Assembly: GCA_018340375.1 (NCBI GenBank)
Contig: JAFFJZ010000048.1
Location: 310,001-374,000, forward strand
DNA: 64,000 nt
Source: Gonatopus flavifemur
Lineage: Eukaryota; Arthropoda; Insecta; Hymenoptera; Dryinidae
Direction: 5' to 3'
In this document: piece by piece, positions 11,201-26,200 of the stretch
How the letters are laid out: each line of letters opens with the position of its first letter
How positions within the stretch are numbered: the stretch's first letter is position 1
The notes under the pieces: generated by a model
The model's input: the letters and a program-made list of their open reading frames with translations, nothing else
Told to the model about the DNA's origin: nothing
Database searches by the model: none
Position numbers and translations under genes: made by a program

Positions 11201-14200
11201 ACTCCTCTCATCTTCTCCCTCATTCTTCTTATCATCTCCTCTCTCTGTTTTTTACGCTCCTCATTCATTTTCTCCTCGATCTTCTCCTCCCATTCTTCCC
11301 CTCTTCCACGAGTCTCTCAATCTCCTCTCTCTCCATCACTCTAGCACGTGTCTTGAACTCCCTGTATTTCTTTTTAACTTCACCAACCGCCTTCCTTTCA
11401 CTGCTTCAGTTGAATTTTATCAACGGATAAAGTAAACCGCCAACACTTTCACTTTCACTCCTCTTTTTCTTACTTTTTCCACTTTTCTACCGCACTACTC
11501 CACTTTTCTTCCCTGCTAACTCTCACCCGACTTCACACCTTCGCCATCTTACCGGAAATCTAATCCTACATAATACTGGTGAGCTATTGAAAAAAAAAAC
11601 GAAAAATAACATAGAATTTCTCATCTAAATAGTGCTTCATTGACGCTCATAGTACGCTGTCGCGCTCTGAAATGTTAGTTTGATTCAACTTATAAAATGA
11701 AACGAATTAATCGTCCTGGAACCACCAAAACACTTTCTTGTATCTGTAATGCGTTGCCGTGTCTTTAGGTGACAATGCAGTGCTGTAGATGAACTTATCC
11801 GATTGGTTGTAGATATTAAGATCTGGCTCGTAATCTATAGCCTTTTTGTAGGCCTTCCCTGGAATGTGATGAATTAACGGTATATTATCATCACTCTGTA
11901 TGAATTTGTTTTGGTCTAGGAAGAGAAACGCTTCAGGTGGAATATAATTTGAAGAACAAATATTCTGATAATATTGTGTGGATTTGGATTGTATGGTCCA
12001 AATATAAGGCTATTACCCATGTGGAAATGGAAATACGCGCCGCCACTGGCTGAGTCCTGTTGCCGGAGTTGCCAGTACCGGCGAATCCTAAACTGCCATT
12101 ATGGAGCCAGTTGAATTTACGGTGCTGGCAAGGAGTCAAAATGATAACATCATTTTACATAAGGGCCAGTAGAACATCCACAACAGCGTCGGTACCGATT
12201 TTTAATGTGAGCCAACTATGGCGGAACTCTGACATGACAAAAGGACCAATTGTTCTACTATACCTGGATGAGAAGTGGTAGGGAGTCAAAATAATACATC
12301 CTATGTAGGAATTCAGAACGACCCAGTACTGGCACAGCGCTGGTAATTAGAGACCCCGGAGTTATATTTCAAGTGAAAAAAAAATACATTGAATTTGAAC
12401 TTTCAAAACTTTGTGAATCTATCTTTTGTCATCACTGTTATCTGAGAAAGACGCTTTGGAAGTGGTTTCATGGAAGCTCACTGGGCAAGGATTGAACCCG
12501 GGACCTGCGAGTGAGAAACAGAGTCTCTATCACATCAGCTGATCTCCGAGTTGACAACGGACCACTTAAATTCCCATTTATTGTACTAATTTCCTCGAAG
12601 TCACACAATTTACCATAGACTCCATAGTGGAACAAGATTCTACCAATACTGGCTCATAGTTCTCCATCGAACGTATTGAATGATCATATCAACTCTGTCT
12701 CGATACTGCGACTCCGGCTCACTAAAAAAATCAAGTTGCCAAGATCGTGATTTCAATGTCAATCCACTACCGATTCCGTAGTCCACCAGAGTCCCACCAA
12801 TACTGGTACCATGTCGTCTATCGAACATATTGAATCATAATACCAACTCTGGCTCAATGCTGGCGTGACCTCGGCTGATCACAACAGCCGAGTTGCCAAG
12901 ATCATAATTTCAACATCGATCGACTGTCGATTTTGTAGTCAGCCAGAGTCATATCATTACTGGCACATTGCTGTGTAACACACGGATAGTATGATAATAC
13001 CAACTCTGGCTCAGTACCGGCGTGACTCCGGCTCACTACAATAGCCAAGTTGCCAAGATGATGATATTACCGTCAGTTCCCTACCGACTTTGTAATCAGC
13101 TAGTCATATCATTACTCGCACATTCCCGTCTGTTGTACATATGGAATGATCCCGTACAGCACATGACGTGTCCGGCTCATAGGAGGGAGGTATCTTTGGA
13201 AACATAGGAACATGCCACACATGTGTGAGATCCTGCCATCCATCTTCTACGCAGATTCATGCACATAGAAATGTCCGCCCAAATGACCTGAATTCAAGCA
13301 TATGGGAGGCATGTTTTGTTGATCATCCTATACGCATCTAGTTTTCGTCTTACAACAGAGGTTATGTATTTCTCAAAGACTGCTGTCAACATATTCAGGA
13401 TGTCTAATGTAGCATCAGAATCATAATTCAATCATAATTCTTTCCAAAAGAAGAATCATTGTTAAATAGCTTTTCTCATGTTGCATGAAACATCTTTCGA
13501 AAGTGTTTTGGAATTGCGAAACCTCTAAAGTTCTGACGGCTCATAATGACGGATGAAAAACACTTCAAGTCACTATAATCGAACTTTCATTAATATTAAT
13601 TGTAATTTTGTCTCATACATTTCCAAAATTGTCACTGAAAATACGCGCCGAGTTACTGTAGACGAAGTCTCAAAATTTCTTATTGCATGATCATAGGGCT
13701 ATATTTTGTAAGTGCACGCTGTACCTCCGTGATTTGGATATAAATTCGATAAATCAATCTCAATTAGGCTGAGATAATTTCGTGCATTCGAGAAAACTTC
13801 AAGAAAAAGTTTTGAGACAGTATATACAAATTCATGAAGATAAACATCTTCACCATTCCATTCCGACTCGCGTACACAATACAATGAATTCATCGGTTAT
13901 TTGCAAATGAGAGGTTATAGTTTACTGAGTTCATAAGAATCTTCCTGCCATGTGGATGAAATATAATTCTTACAATATTGCCACATGATGTGAAATGATA
14001 TATGCCAGGAATATGTGGTTTAGAATATCCCGTTTTCCATCAGATTATGCATGTTTCACATGCCGGACATATGCTTTACACATTACGTGTTATACGGGAT
14101 GATACCGACTTTAGCTGAATACTGGCGCGGTACCATTTCTCTACATCCTGAGTATTTTCCAGACAGTATTCATTCGATACTGACCCTATACCGTCTGTCC

Positions 14201-17200
14201 ACGCGAGCCAATACCGTCTGGAATCTGGCAAATGTTCGGCGACAGTTGAAAAACGGTGATGATTCTGAACAGGCACAGTTGTTCTGGCCGAACTTTGGCA
14301 AATACAAGCTCGCCAGTACCGCGCCATTTGTCAACTCTGGCTATTTCCACATGGATAGTTGTTGTTTTTCTAGCATGCGTAATATGTTTCCTAGTTGAAT
14401 TCAATGAAGAACAGTCTATCCTAGATATATTAGTAATTTTGTATAGATTTTGATTTCTTATCGTTTCAGTATAATTAGATTGAGCCGTTCTAAAAGTGTT
14501 AATACATGCCCTTAGGCATTTTCTCTCGAACATCTGCAGTCGGCGAATTAGCAGCATATTACAAATTATTTTCACTTTGACATCCAACAGTCTTGACCTA
14601 GTGAACACTTATGAGAGGAAGAGCTCTTCAAGAGGTCCTTGGAAAGAGCTCTGTCAATGTTATCATATTGATATGCGAATGGTGACAGTTTTCTGAGATC
14701 TCAGGAAGAAATCCTCTCAGAGAGTTCGTTTGCATAACATTCTGGCAATCTTTTATTTTCCTCAGAAATCGACGCATCTGATAACATTCTGATATCTTTA
14801 TGTTAACCTTCCGGAAGGTCTATCCGACCTCTTGCACATATTCAGGAGATCTTTAAGAGCTCCGGATGATAACATATTATTCACTGGGGAATAAAAGAGT
14901 CTACTATATTTTTTGAAAATTGTATTTGCTTTTTCTAGTTGCGAATTTATATGGCTGATAATAAGACAATATATTATCAATGTGGACACCTAGGTATTTG
15001 ACCACTCTTTTATGGGGTATTTCAGTTGCTCCTTTATGGTCTCTAATGACGAATCCTTTCCAGTTTTTTACAGTATTGTTGTTACACTTCTTGACGAGAA
15101 GTCTGAATAAGATGGTTTCACATTTTTGAACGTTAATTTTTAGTTTCCAATTCTTATAATAAGAGGAAATTTTGGAGAACAAGGTTTGTGATTCTTTTCG
15201 AACCGTAGTTACTTTTTTGTCCAATGCATATAATAGTAGGTCGTCTGCGAACGCTACTGCTCTAATAATGATGGAAGAATCTAGAATAAATATTCTCATT
15301 AAGTCAGCAGTGTACAAATTGAACAAAATTGGTGAGTTAACTGTCCCTTGTTGCAAACCATTGATTAATTCGAAGATTATACTTTCGTTATTTAAAGCAT
15401 CTACCACATAGAACTGTTTTTTATTAGTCATACTATGAATTATTTTAATTAGATGTTTAGGAAATTTTCTTTCCAAGAGTTTATACAATGGACCTTTCAA
15501 CCATACGGTATCAAATGCCTTTTCTGAATCAACAAGAATAGCTGCTGTACAATACATCTGGTTCAACGCCCAACAAATGTCCGATGTGAATTTATTAATA
15601 GCATGTATGGTTGAATGTCCGTGCCTGAACCCGAATTGGTTTTCCGGTATCAAGTTACCTTACGATGTTCGTTGATTCGGATGTTGATTATAATCTCTAA
15701 TATTTTTCCAATATTAGATAGAGGACTGATCGGCCTATAACTATTCGGCAAGCTAGGGTCTTTATTTTTTTTCTTATCGGCACTACTTTTGCTATTTTCC
15801 ATTTTTTAGAAAAATATCCGTTGTTGAGCGCATTATTAAAAATTATGCAATACATGTCGATTGCTTCATTAGGTAATCGCCTCAAAACCATATTCGGAAT
15901 CTTATCAGGACCGTATGAAGTTTTGTTTCTCAACCTTTTGAGTATCAAATTTATTTCCGTTTTCCATGTAAGATATCTGGGCTCCAGTCTTTGCAACACA
16001 TTAGCCAGATTCTCTGGGCTGAATTGAGTCAAAGTTTTTTCCGGATCATTCCCAGAGAATATTTCCCTAAGGAAACTATCCACTTTATGCACTAGTATTT
16101 CAACGAGGCGTTCGTTTTTATTCTCTTCAACGTCATACCCTACCGACTTGAGACGTGAACCAAGTACAACCCATGCCTAACCGACCTGAGCTAAGCTGAC
16201 ACTTGTTTGGTGTGGGATTTTGCGGTAGATTCAAATGGTCCACCTTCAGAAGCATTCTTTCCTGTCCCCTGTAATAGAAAAATTCTTTATTGAATGATAT
16301 TTGAGACTTCAAATAACCGAATCGTTGCAAAACAATTATAAATATCAATATGATCATGAAACTGAACAAAATTCGTCTTAATCCAAATAAGTAAGGCCTT
16401 CCCTGGTAAAGCGGAACGATAGAAACCGATTGAACGTCAATCGTTTTCCATCATTTGCTTCCAGGGTTGTTTAAGGTTATAATTATAATTCCATATAAAA
16501 ATTGAGGTTATGTTATCAATATATACGTATCTACATCAGAATGAAAAAAATGTGAACTCAATTATTATTAATCACGTCTTGAATGAATAACATTATTATA
16601 CTTACCTCCGGTAAAGAATCCCGCAGTGTGTACAGAAGGAATTTTTTTCCTTCCGCCATTTTTTTCTGAAGTTCGAGGCTTTATTGTAAAAAACTGGTTA
16701 TACATTTATGATTCAAAGTATTGTCCATCGCTGGCCACTCATTTCTCCCATCTTTCGGGCAGCATACGAATCCCGCGTTGGAAAAACTGGTCATCTTTTG
16801 AAGCGATCCACGAATCGATCCAATTTTTCACTTCTCCATAAGACCGCAAGTGCTGGTCAGCTAGGCCATGTGCCATTGATCGAAACAAGTGATAGTCCGA
16901 GGGAGCAACGTCTGGAGAATGCGGTGGGTGGGGTAGGATTTCCCATTTCAAAGTTTCCAAGTATGTCTTGACCACTTTCGCAACATGGGGTCGAGCATCG
17001 TCTTGCTGTAAAATCCCTTTATCATGTCTCTCGTTGTATTGCGGCCGTTTGTCTTCCAATGCTCGGCTCAAACGCATTCATTGCGTTCGATAACGATCGC
17101 CTGTGATTGTTTCAGTCGGTTTTAACAACTCATAATGCACTACGCCGAGCTGGTCCCACCAAATACTGAGCATAACCTTGGAACCGTGGATGTTCGGTTT

Positions 17201-20200
17201 GGCCGTCGACGTGGAAGCATGGCCGGGATATCCCCATGATTTCCTGCGCTTGGGATTATCGTAATGAACCCATTTTTCGTCCCCAGTCACAATGCGATGC
17301 AGAAATCCCTTCCGTCTTTGCCTTGCAAGCAGCTGTTCACAAACACACAGAGAAAAATTGTCTATTATAAATTACTAGACTCGCTAGTATATTGCGGATA
17401 TACTTGCATTCTGAAATTATATACCAAACATTCTCTTCAAAAGTACCAGACTTTCTGGGAGTTAATGGTAGGATAATGACATTTTGTAATAGAAAGTCTG
17501 ATGCTTTTGATGAGAATGTTTGATATATAACCTTAGAATGCAAGTATATCCTCAATATACTAGCGAATCTAGTAATTTATAGTGGATAATTTTTCTCAGT
17601 GCACAGAAACGCCGTTCAACATCTCTCGGCTTCAACTCGTATGACACCCAATTTCCTCCCAGGTAGCACACGCACGTTCTGAGAATGTTCTAAGAATATA
17701 CGTTGAGGATATTAGAATATTCTATGGAGATTCTTATTTCGTGCGAATATATTCTCCGCACATTCTCAGAATGTTTAATTGAGACTGTTTAAAATATTCT
17801 CAGAATATGATGCCACGGATATTGTGGGAATATTGGAAAAAAACGCTATTACAATGAGAATTCCCGTCAAGATAAACTTCTGCATGTCACCGAAAACTAC
17901 TTCACAATCGATTTTTTTTATCATTAGACATCTGTAATCATGAATGGTTAACAATATTATGAATTCATGTAGATGGATGAGATATTTGTGATCGCAACAA
18001 GCAATCATAATATGTACGGTATTTCTCAATATTTTATTACACTTTTTAGGATTATTTTTCACACATGGCACTCTCAGAAAACATTTGCGATATTAAAATA
18101 CACCACCATAGATTTATTATTCCCAAAACACAAATTAAAATGATAGATTGTCCAAGGGTCTGTAGGCTGTCAGCAACGTTATCCGCCATCAATGGATTAA
18201 TGTCATCACGATATCTGCGCATACGCTGCTCATCAATCTCCCCACAAACTTTGTACGCATATTGTACGAACGTTCCTAGAATATTCGGAACAGTCTCATT
18301 CAAATGTTCTAAGAATATTCTGAGAATATTCACGAATCTCCTACGCTCTTTGTGAGAATATTCGATCAAGTACATGTTATGGATGTTGTGAGAATATTCT
18401 CAGAATATTCTGTGTTACATGGACTTGTTTCTGAATCATTCCCATGACTTTCAGGCGTTTCGAAATGACTGGTTGCGTCACTCCCAATGATTATGCCAAT
18501 TCTTGTTGCGTTTGACACGAGTCTTGATCAAGTAATGCCTCCAATTCTGCATCTTCGGAAACCTTCTCTCTTCCACCGACATGCTGGCCTTCGACGTTAA
18601 AATCACCGTTCTTGAAGCGTTGAAACCACTCTCGGCACGTTCTTTTACTGACAACGGCCTCACCATAGGTATTGGAGAGCATTCGATGAGCCTCAGCCGC
18701 AGATTTCTTCATATTAAAGCAGGAAATTAAAACCTCCTGCTAATGACGAGGATTTGGCTCGTAAGCTGACATGTTTAATCGAGAATAACTTTATGATGCA
18801 GACACAAATCGACTAATATGTCGATGGCGTTGTGTATACAAATACCTGAGCTCATTGTATGACATCTATGATCTATTAGCGTGATTTTTCCACACTCTTA
18901 AAGTGGATTTCTCATTGGTGATTTTTGTATGAGATTTGGTCAGAACTTTCATGCGAATCTCGTTGAATCTGGCCAAATCTCACTAAATTACGATTAAACT
19001 TGGACAATGTTCTGACCAAATCTCATTGAATTTCATTTGTCAGATTCAATGGATTCTTTTAATCAGGGAATCCAGCAACAGTGTGGAGGAAAACTCCCCA
19101 CATTTTTTACAGTGTAATTCGTTTGGATAAACGATTCAAACTTTAGCAATATATTCGATAGCATGTTTTGAAGTATTCTCCAACAACCTTTCCCGTAAAA
19201 ACCCGGAAATTTTCAAAAGTGAAAAACATGTAGATCATATACCTCTTCAAGAGCCCATTGGCACACCCAAGAAATACTGTAGACTGTTCCTGATCGCACA
19301 AGGAACATCATCATCAGCGATATGTACATCGCTAGTTTGTGATGCTGTACCGATTGTGGCACCGAACTGGTAAGGTTGAAGAAAAAATTATACGTGACAA
19401 TGAGCATGATAAGATAATCCATCATCAGAATAATAGCCAGTTGTTTCGAGTACAAATTGTTGATCTGTACAGATATTTGGCACAATTCCTGATGAACCTG
19501 TCTTTGATAGAGATCAGTTACGCTTCATTCTGGTGATGTTTTCCATACTTTATGTTGTTGAAGTCTGAATCGACTTTCGAAACAAATTTGGATATTGATT
19601 GCGACAACATCTTTTATGCGATGTTGAATAAAATAAAAAAACTTCATTTCAAAAAACGATTTCAACTTGATCAACGTCATAAATTCTTAAGAGCTCTCTC
19701 ATACTTGGCAATATGGACGAAATTTTTCAATACCCTCTCGTGATATCTGATCACGGTGATTTTCGAATTGTTCATTCCTGTCCATTTCGTGTTTATCATC
19801 ATATTTTTTATACATATTGTATTGTTCATCCATTCGTTCAGTACTTCAAATCTTATTTGCATACACCTGAAAGCATTGAATGGAATGACGAACTGTACTC
19901 ATTGAATGAAGATTCACGGAAAGAAGAAAACAGCACTGGTTACTGTTCATAACAGTAATCAGTCGGAAAACAAATGAAAACACGCCTGAATGATAGAGGT
20001 TAGCGCGATCACAGTGATTTGTACTGCAGTGAAATTCGTCAATGCTGCTTGGACATTAACGGTTACTGGGAGACGCGGTAATGAACGGCATGAATTTGAT
20101 TTTTCATTTTTTTTCAATGAACTACTGCGATTCACAGTAACCATTGCTGTTTTCTTTCTTCCGAGTTGTTGACAGTTGGCATTGTGGGGGAATTTAACGT

Positions 20201-23200
20201 CACCTCTTAGCTTGATTCTACTCTTTTCAAGTTATTTTAGGTAGTTTTTTTCTGATCATCGAAACGTTTTCCACATTCAATACGGAACGACCATAGATCT
20301 TCCTGTTCGGGGTTTACGCGGGTTAAAAGGTGGATGTAAAGTGAATTGAGAAACCACGTGACAATCATGTAATTATTCCAGATCATTAAAATTTAACAGG
20401 AAATCTCGGATCCGGAAATTTCTTCGTGGAATGTTGTAATTTCGGATGGGGGCCAAATCAACGAAAAGACAAATCAACGAAATCGGTGTTTGAAAAGAGA
20501 GAGTGTGACGTATCTCTCTTTTCAACCAACTTTTCGTTGATTTGGTTTTTCGTTGATTTGGCCCATCCGTAAGTTCAACGGTGGATCTCCGTATATACAC
20601 TTCACATCCACTTACTTTCCACCGATTAGGTGTTGGAATTAATTCGTAGCGTTATACAAATGCTGAAGTAGGTAGTGCTGTATTCCGTTGTTACCTACAA
20701 TAATCTATTCACCGTGAAACAGCTATCATTGGACGTCATTTGTTTTAGGGGAGATCGGGGATAGTTGGGTATAGGGGTAAGTAGACTAACGGTCAAAATC
20801 TTGTCGGTAGTGCTATGCTGCATCGTGTAACCAAGGCTGAGTATCGTACTTGGCATCCCGCTCATTTGTCCTAAACGCGCAGTCGCGATCACACGTCGTG
20901 CTTAAGTGAGGACAGTTTTTTAATTTATCAGACACGTAAGTAAAATTTCACTCTCTCACATTTTTTGTTGCCATGTGCACATATTCATTATTAATGACTC
21001 CTCTATGTATCTAGATATTAGTTTTATAGTTTTTCTTCATATGATGTAGCATTACTTTCAAGTTGGTCTCGTAAGTTAGGTTTCACACGTGATCGCATCC
21101 AAAAATGGCTTTCGGGGCTAGTTGACTAATTTTTTCCGGGGTTGGTTGACTAATCTTATGGGCTGAATGACTTGTCAGTCAACTAACCCCGAAATGCATT
21201 ATGGATTGCAAATACGTATGGGATACATATTTTTCTTTTGAATATTCTTATATGACAGAAACGTAACAGTACCCAATAACTACGTATGAAACATATACTT
21301 TATACATGAAGATATCTGCCTTGAATACATGATTTCAAGAATCTTTCAAGTACATAATTTTGGTATGTTCATTAGTCATATAATAGATACTTGTGATAAA
21401 ATATGTTTAAATCATTGATTAATCTTTGCATTTAATACATGATATTTGAAATGAGAATTACTGTAGTGTGAATGAAATATTGACACAAATAAAAACGTAT
21501 TTGCATTGCGGTGTCGCTTAGGACAGTAGTCTAGATTGAATTGACATGGAAAATTCATGTAGCCTGATCTATCAGACTGTATTCCAATGTTATTGTTACA
21601 GGATAATGAGAACGTACAGAAGGAAGACTGAACGTGCTGGTACACCCTTGTCAAGAAGTAATTTTTGATGAGAAAAGTATCCATTCAATTGCAAAAAAAT
21701 ATGATATCCCTTATAAAACACTACATCAGTATGTGAAGGGAATGAAGAAAAAATTAAAAGAAAATCCAACTTCTACATGGGCTGAATTATCTCTGAGCAG
21801 TGCGGGATATGTGAAAAGTAGGCAAATTTTCACTGATGAGGAAGAAGTGACATTAGCCGATTATTTAAAGGAGGCAGCTGATATTTATTATGGATTGACG
21901 CCGTCCGAGACTCGAAAATTCGCATATGAGTTTGCAAAAAAAAATCATAAAACTATACCTGATTCCTGGGAAAGAACATTGATTGCTGGAGAAGATTGGT
22001 TAGGCAATTTTCTCAAACGACATCCTTCATTATCAATTCGATCACCCCAAGCTACCAGTTTATCCAGAGCTACGTCATTTAATAAAAACAATGTGAATTC
22101 GTTCTTCACTAACTTGAAATTAGTTTACCAACGCTTGAATCTAAATCCTGGCGATATTTGGAACGTAGACGAAACGGGATTGACAACTGTACATGTTCTT
22201 AATAGAGTTGTGGCTCGTCGAGGTATTGAAAACTTGGGAAAGATGACTTCTGGTGAACGTGGGACATTGGTAACGGTCGCCGTAGCCGTCTCCGCTCTTG
22301 GCAATATGGTCCCTCCGTTTTTTGTTTTTCCACGGGTACATTACAAGGATTACTTCATTAGAAACGGACCATTAGGATCAGATGGTGATGCTAACCCCTC
22401 AGGATGGATGAAAGAAGTGAATTTTATAAAATACGCTAAACATTTTGTGAAACACGTGAAACCCAGTCAGGAGAAACCTATTCTTTTACTCCTGGATAAC
22501 CATGACTCGCATTTATCGATTGAAGTGCTTGATTATTTTGAAGCTCATGGAGTCACAGTCTTGTCATTCCCTCCTCATTGCAGTCACAAGCTGCAACCTC
22601 TTGATAGAAGCGTTTATGGGCCTTTGAAAAAATATTTTAACGAAGCAAGCGATAACTGGCTAGCTACTCACCCTGGTAAAACAATAACAATTTTTCAAAT
22701 ACCAGAATTGCTCAAAACATCACTGCCTTTGGCAGCTACCATTGATAATATACAATCTGGATTCAGAGTTGCCGGGATTTCACCACTTAATGAAAATATA
22801 TTTCCTGACTCTGAGTTTAGTGGATCCTATGTAACTAAAGGCAAATACCACAATTAGATGATGTATCTCCTGCAACTGCTAATAACGATGTTATTCTATC
22901 CGATTCTCATACAGCCTCTGAGAATATGATTGAAGTACCAATATTAGCCTTGCAAAATGACGCTTCTTTGTCAACTATTGATCAGAATGCTGTCCCATTA
23001 CCTTCACAATCAAAACCATCTGGGGCCTCGTGCGAGGCACCGCCTATTTTTGGCGGAGTACAAATTTCTATGCAAGAAGGTGAGAATCAATTATCTGATT
23101 TGGATATGCCAACTACTTCGTTTATGACTCCTAAAATGATGAGACCTTTTCCTAAAGCTGGACAACGATTAGAGAATAGAAAAAATATACGGAAACGAAA

Positions 23201-26200
23201 GAGCGCTATTTACACGGATTCTCCTGAAAAAAAAAATCTTATGGAACTCAAAATGAAAAAAACACGTAAGGAAGTTTCCAAGGAGAAAAAAGCTGAAAAT
23301 GCGAGACCAAAAACAACTACAACAAAACCCAAATTGGCGGGCAAAGGGAGGAGAAATGGAAAGACTACTGATAAGGCAAAAAAGAGGAGAAATAATTACG
23401 AAGATGATTATTCAGAGGACAGTGATGAGTATACAATATGTTTAGAGTGCACTAAATCATATTCCACCAGTGTTCCTGGTGAAGAATGGATTCAGTGCAT
23501 TAGTTGTAAGTTATGGGTTCATGCTGAATATGCGAAAGGCAATGTGATGTTTTATGAATGCAGACATTGTACTGCTGATTTAGAAGACTTCTGATGTGAT
23601 AAAGTGATTATTTCAGGTGACCATTGAAAAAGAGATATTTATTCTGTAGAACATGAAGAATAATGAATCTGATCGTTAATTTAATCACTAAAACATACCT
23701 AATGTTGAAATTACTTGCTTCAAAATACCCAATAGGGAAAACTGAAGTATTTATTTGTGTGATGAAAAATTGAATTTCATATTTATTTTCATTTTTTTAT
23801 TTAAAGATGTTTATGAAACGTAATGAGACTGATAATACGATGAATATTATTGAATATAGGATTATCAAGATCAAGATCCTATATCCTATATCAAGATTAA
23901 AAATATTCAATAAAAAAAGTAAGGATTTTTATTTTTGTGACGAAAACTATATTTTTATTTTGTAAAGACTGATATGATATTACTATAATGTTTTATGAAA
24001 GAATTATGGCGAAGGTTACGTGCAATTGTATTAAAAATCCAAAAGTTCTGAAATCGACGAAGATCATATTGTTTAATTTTTCCAAATATAAGACTCAATA
24101 GCAATTGATATGTTTTCTGTATTGTAATTACCTGATGATTACACTGAATCATTATATTAGTCAACTTACCTCAAGTATATGGCCAACTAACCCCGTACAT
24201 GGGGTAGGTTGACTAAGTGTGAACATTTCAGAAAATTGAATAAAAAAACAGTACCATGGGTCATTTTAACACTATTGTTGATTACTTCTAATAGCTAGAT
24301 AGTCTGTTCATCGAATCCAACGGTTTCCCAATGAACAGCTATTGAAACGCCGAAGATATAAATGTTCGTGTGAAAACTTGGTCAACTATCCCCGGTCTCC
24401 CCTACATGACCTTTTTTTGAATTGTAAATAAAAACACTTCATAACTTGTTGAACATGTCAAAAGGACCCCGCACTAATTATATGGGAAAATGGCTTTCGG
24501 TTAAATTGGCTGAAACTTTGCTATAATATAGTTCATGATGTCCTGAGAAAAAGTGTCCATAGTCCAGAAATGAATATTTTTCGAGTTATGAGGTGTCAGA
24601 GATTGGGAAACTGAACTTATTGAAAACTCTAGTGCAGGAATATAGTGGGTATGTATGTATATTTTTGTATTCATGTACACTTATACACATGTGGACATGT
24701 ATGTACATGTGCATTATCATGTGCATGTGTATGCGTACATCTGTACATCTTCATTAAATAATTAGTTTGATGTATTTATATCAAGTATATATGTTTATAT
24801 ACATAAGGATGAATGTAACGATATTGATAAATCAATATGTACGAAAATAATACAATTCAATACAATAATAAGCATAAGAATATAGTACTAATAATAATAA
24901 TCATCACCATCATATGATATTTTCGATTTTACATATACGAATTCTGGAAACCCGTGGTTAATTGTCATACAAATCCTGCGTCATGTAGAATCATTAGTGT
25001 GTATATAGATATATTTTATACAATGAACTCAAGAAAACTCAACTAAAAGTGATATAGTAATTATAGCATTGGGGTGTTTATATTATGTATATTATCTTCC
25101 TCTCTTCTCTATTTATTATCAGTCAATAATATGTATACATATAGTATTTGTATAGTATAGACACAATATATACATATACTATATATATACTGTATTCTTG
25201 TACCAGCGCTCTAATATGTTCATTTCTCCGATCTATGATGCCCCATAACTCGGAAAATATTCATTTTTGGACTCTGTGCCTATTGACACTTTTTTCAGAA
25301 CCTCATGAACTATATTATAGCAAAGTTTCACCCAATTTAACCGAAAGCCATTTTCCCATATAATTAGTGCGGGGTCCTTTATACCGATTAAAGTGCTTTT
25401 GCCGGGAGCCTTACTCCATTCCTTCAATATGAACAAATGTGCTGCTGAAGCCCATCGTATTTCAGTGGAAGTGTATGATGAACATGGTCTAGCTGAGCAA
25501 ACGTGTCGAAAATGGTTTGCACGTTTCAAAGCTGGTGATTTCGACTTGGATGATAAGGAGCGACCTGGCCAGCCAAAAAAATTTGAAGATACTGATTTGG
25601 AGACGTTGCTCAATGAAGACTCATGTCAAACCCTTCAAGAATTGTCGACAGCATTGGAAGTTGACTCATCAACGGTAGGAAAACGTCTAAAAAGTTTGAG
25701 CATAATCCAGAAGGGAGGACGTTGGATCCCATATGAATTGTAACCAAGAGACATTGGGAGGCGTTTTTTGACATGTGAACTGCTGCTTCAACGGCAGAAA
25801 AGGAAAGGTTTCTTGCACAGAATTGTCACTGGCAATGAGAAATGGATCCATCACGACAATCCGAAGCGCAGAGAGTCATGCGTTAAGCCCGGCCAACCAT
25901 CACAATCAGCGGCAAAGCCAAATATCCATGGGTCTAAGCTCCTGCTCTGTATTTGGTGGGATCAGATGGGTGTGATTTATTATGAACTGTTGAAACCGAA
26001 TGAAACCATAACTGGGGATCGTTACCGACTAGCATGAATGCGCTTAAGCCGTGCATTAAAAGAGAAACGACCGGGATACTCCAAAAGACACCACAAAGTC
26101 ATTTTTCTGTATGATAATGCTTGTCCGCACGTCGGGAAACCGATTAAAACATACCTCGAAACACTTAAATGGGAAGTTCTACCCCACCCGCCGTATTCTC

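Larger units (their letters stand above)
12015..14356. mobile_element. 2.3-kb inverted-repeat element, ACCCATGTGG tips
   Basis: Left end ACCCATGTGGAAATGG, right end (inverted) ATCCATGTGGAAATAGCC. The inner flanks also mirror each other (GGCGCG, GCCAGTAC). The interior has many copies of TACTGGC and GGCACA in both orientations, a 155-bp tandem repeat and a SINE insertion. No transposase. A related element with the same tips lies at 45130-46966. Confidence 0.55.
16640..18780 (-). mobile_element. Mariner element a, interrupted twice
   Basis: Minus-strand mariner. The transposase starts at ATG 18772 (MSAYEPNP, with an early TAG), runs through [16 protein letters not shown] and [17 protein letters not shown] to MIQKQ, is broken by an element at 17657-18423, resumes [17 protein letters not shown] (17656-17602), is broken again at 17346-17601, and resumes [20 protein letters not shown] to the end near 16676. 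Left boundary is judged from the TTATTGTAAAAAACTGG end sequence. Confidence 0.7.

Noticed and set aside
10423..11430. 335-codon plus-strand ORF as a gene
   Set aside because: Its Ser/Pro/Leu-rich composition is the mirror of a Lys/Glu/Arg-rich LINE ORF1 on the minus strand, which has recognisable motifs.
23841..23915. ATATCCTATATCAAGAT repeats as a CRISPR-like array
   Set aside because: Only a few imperfect short repeats without spacers, in the 3' region of a pogo element of a eukaryotic genome.
24640..25220. ATG/TAC-rich tract as a coding or regulatory array
   Set aside because: Simple AT-rich and TATG-like low complexity forming the loop of a foldback element.
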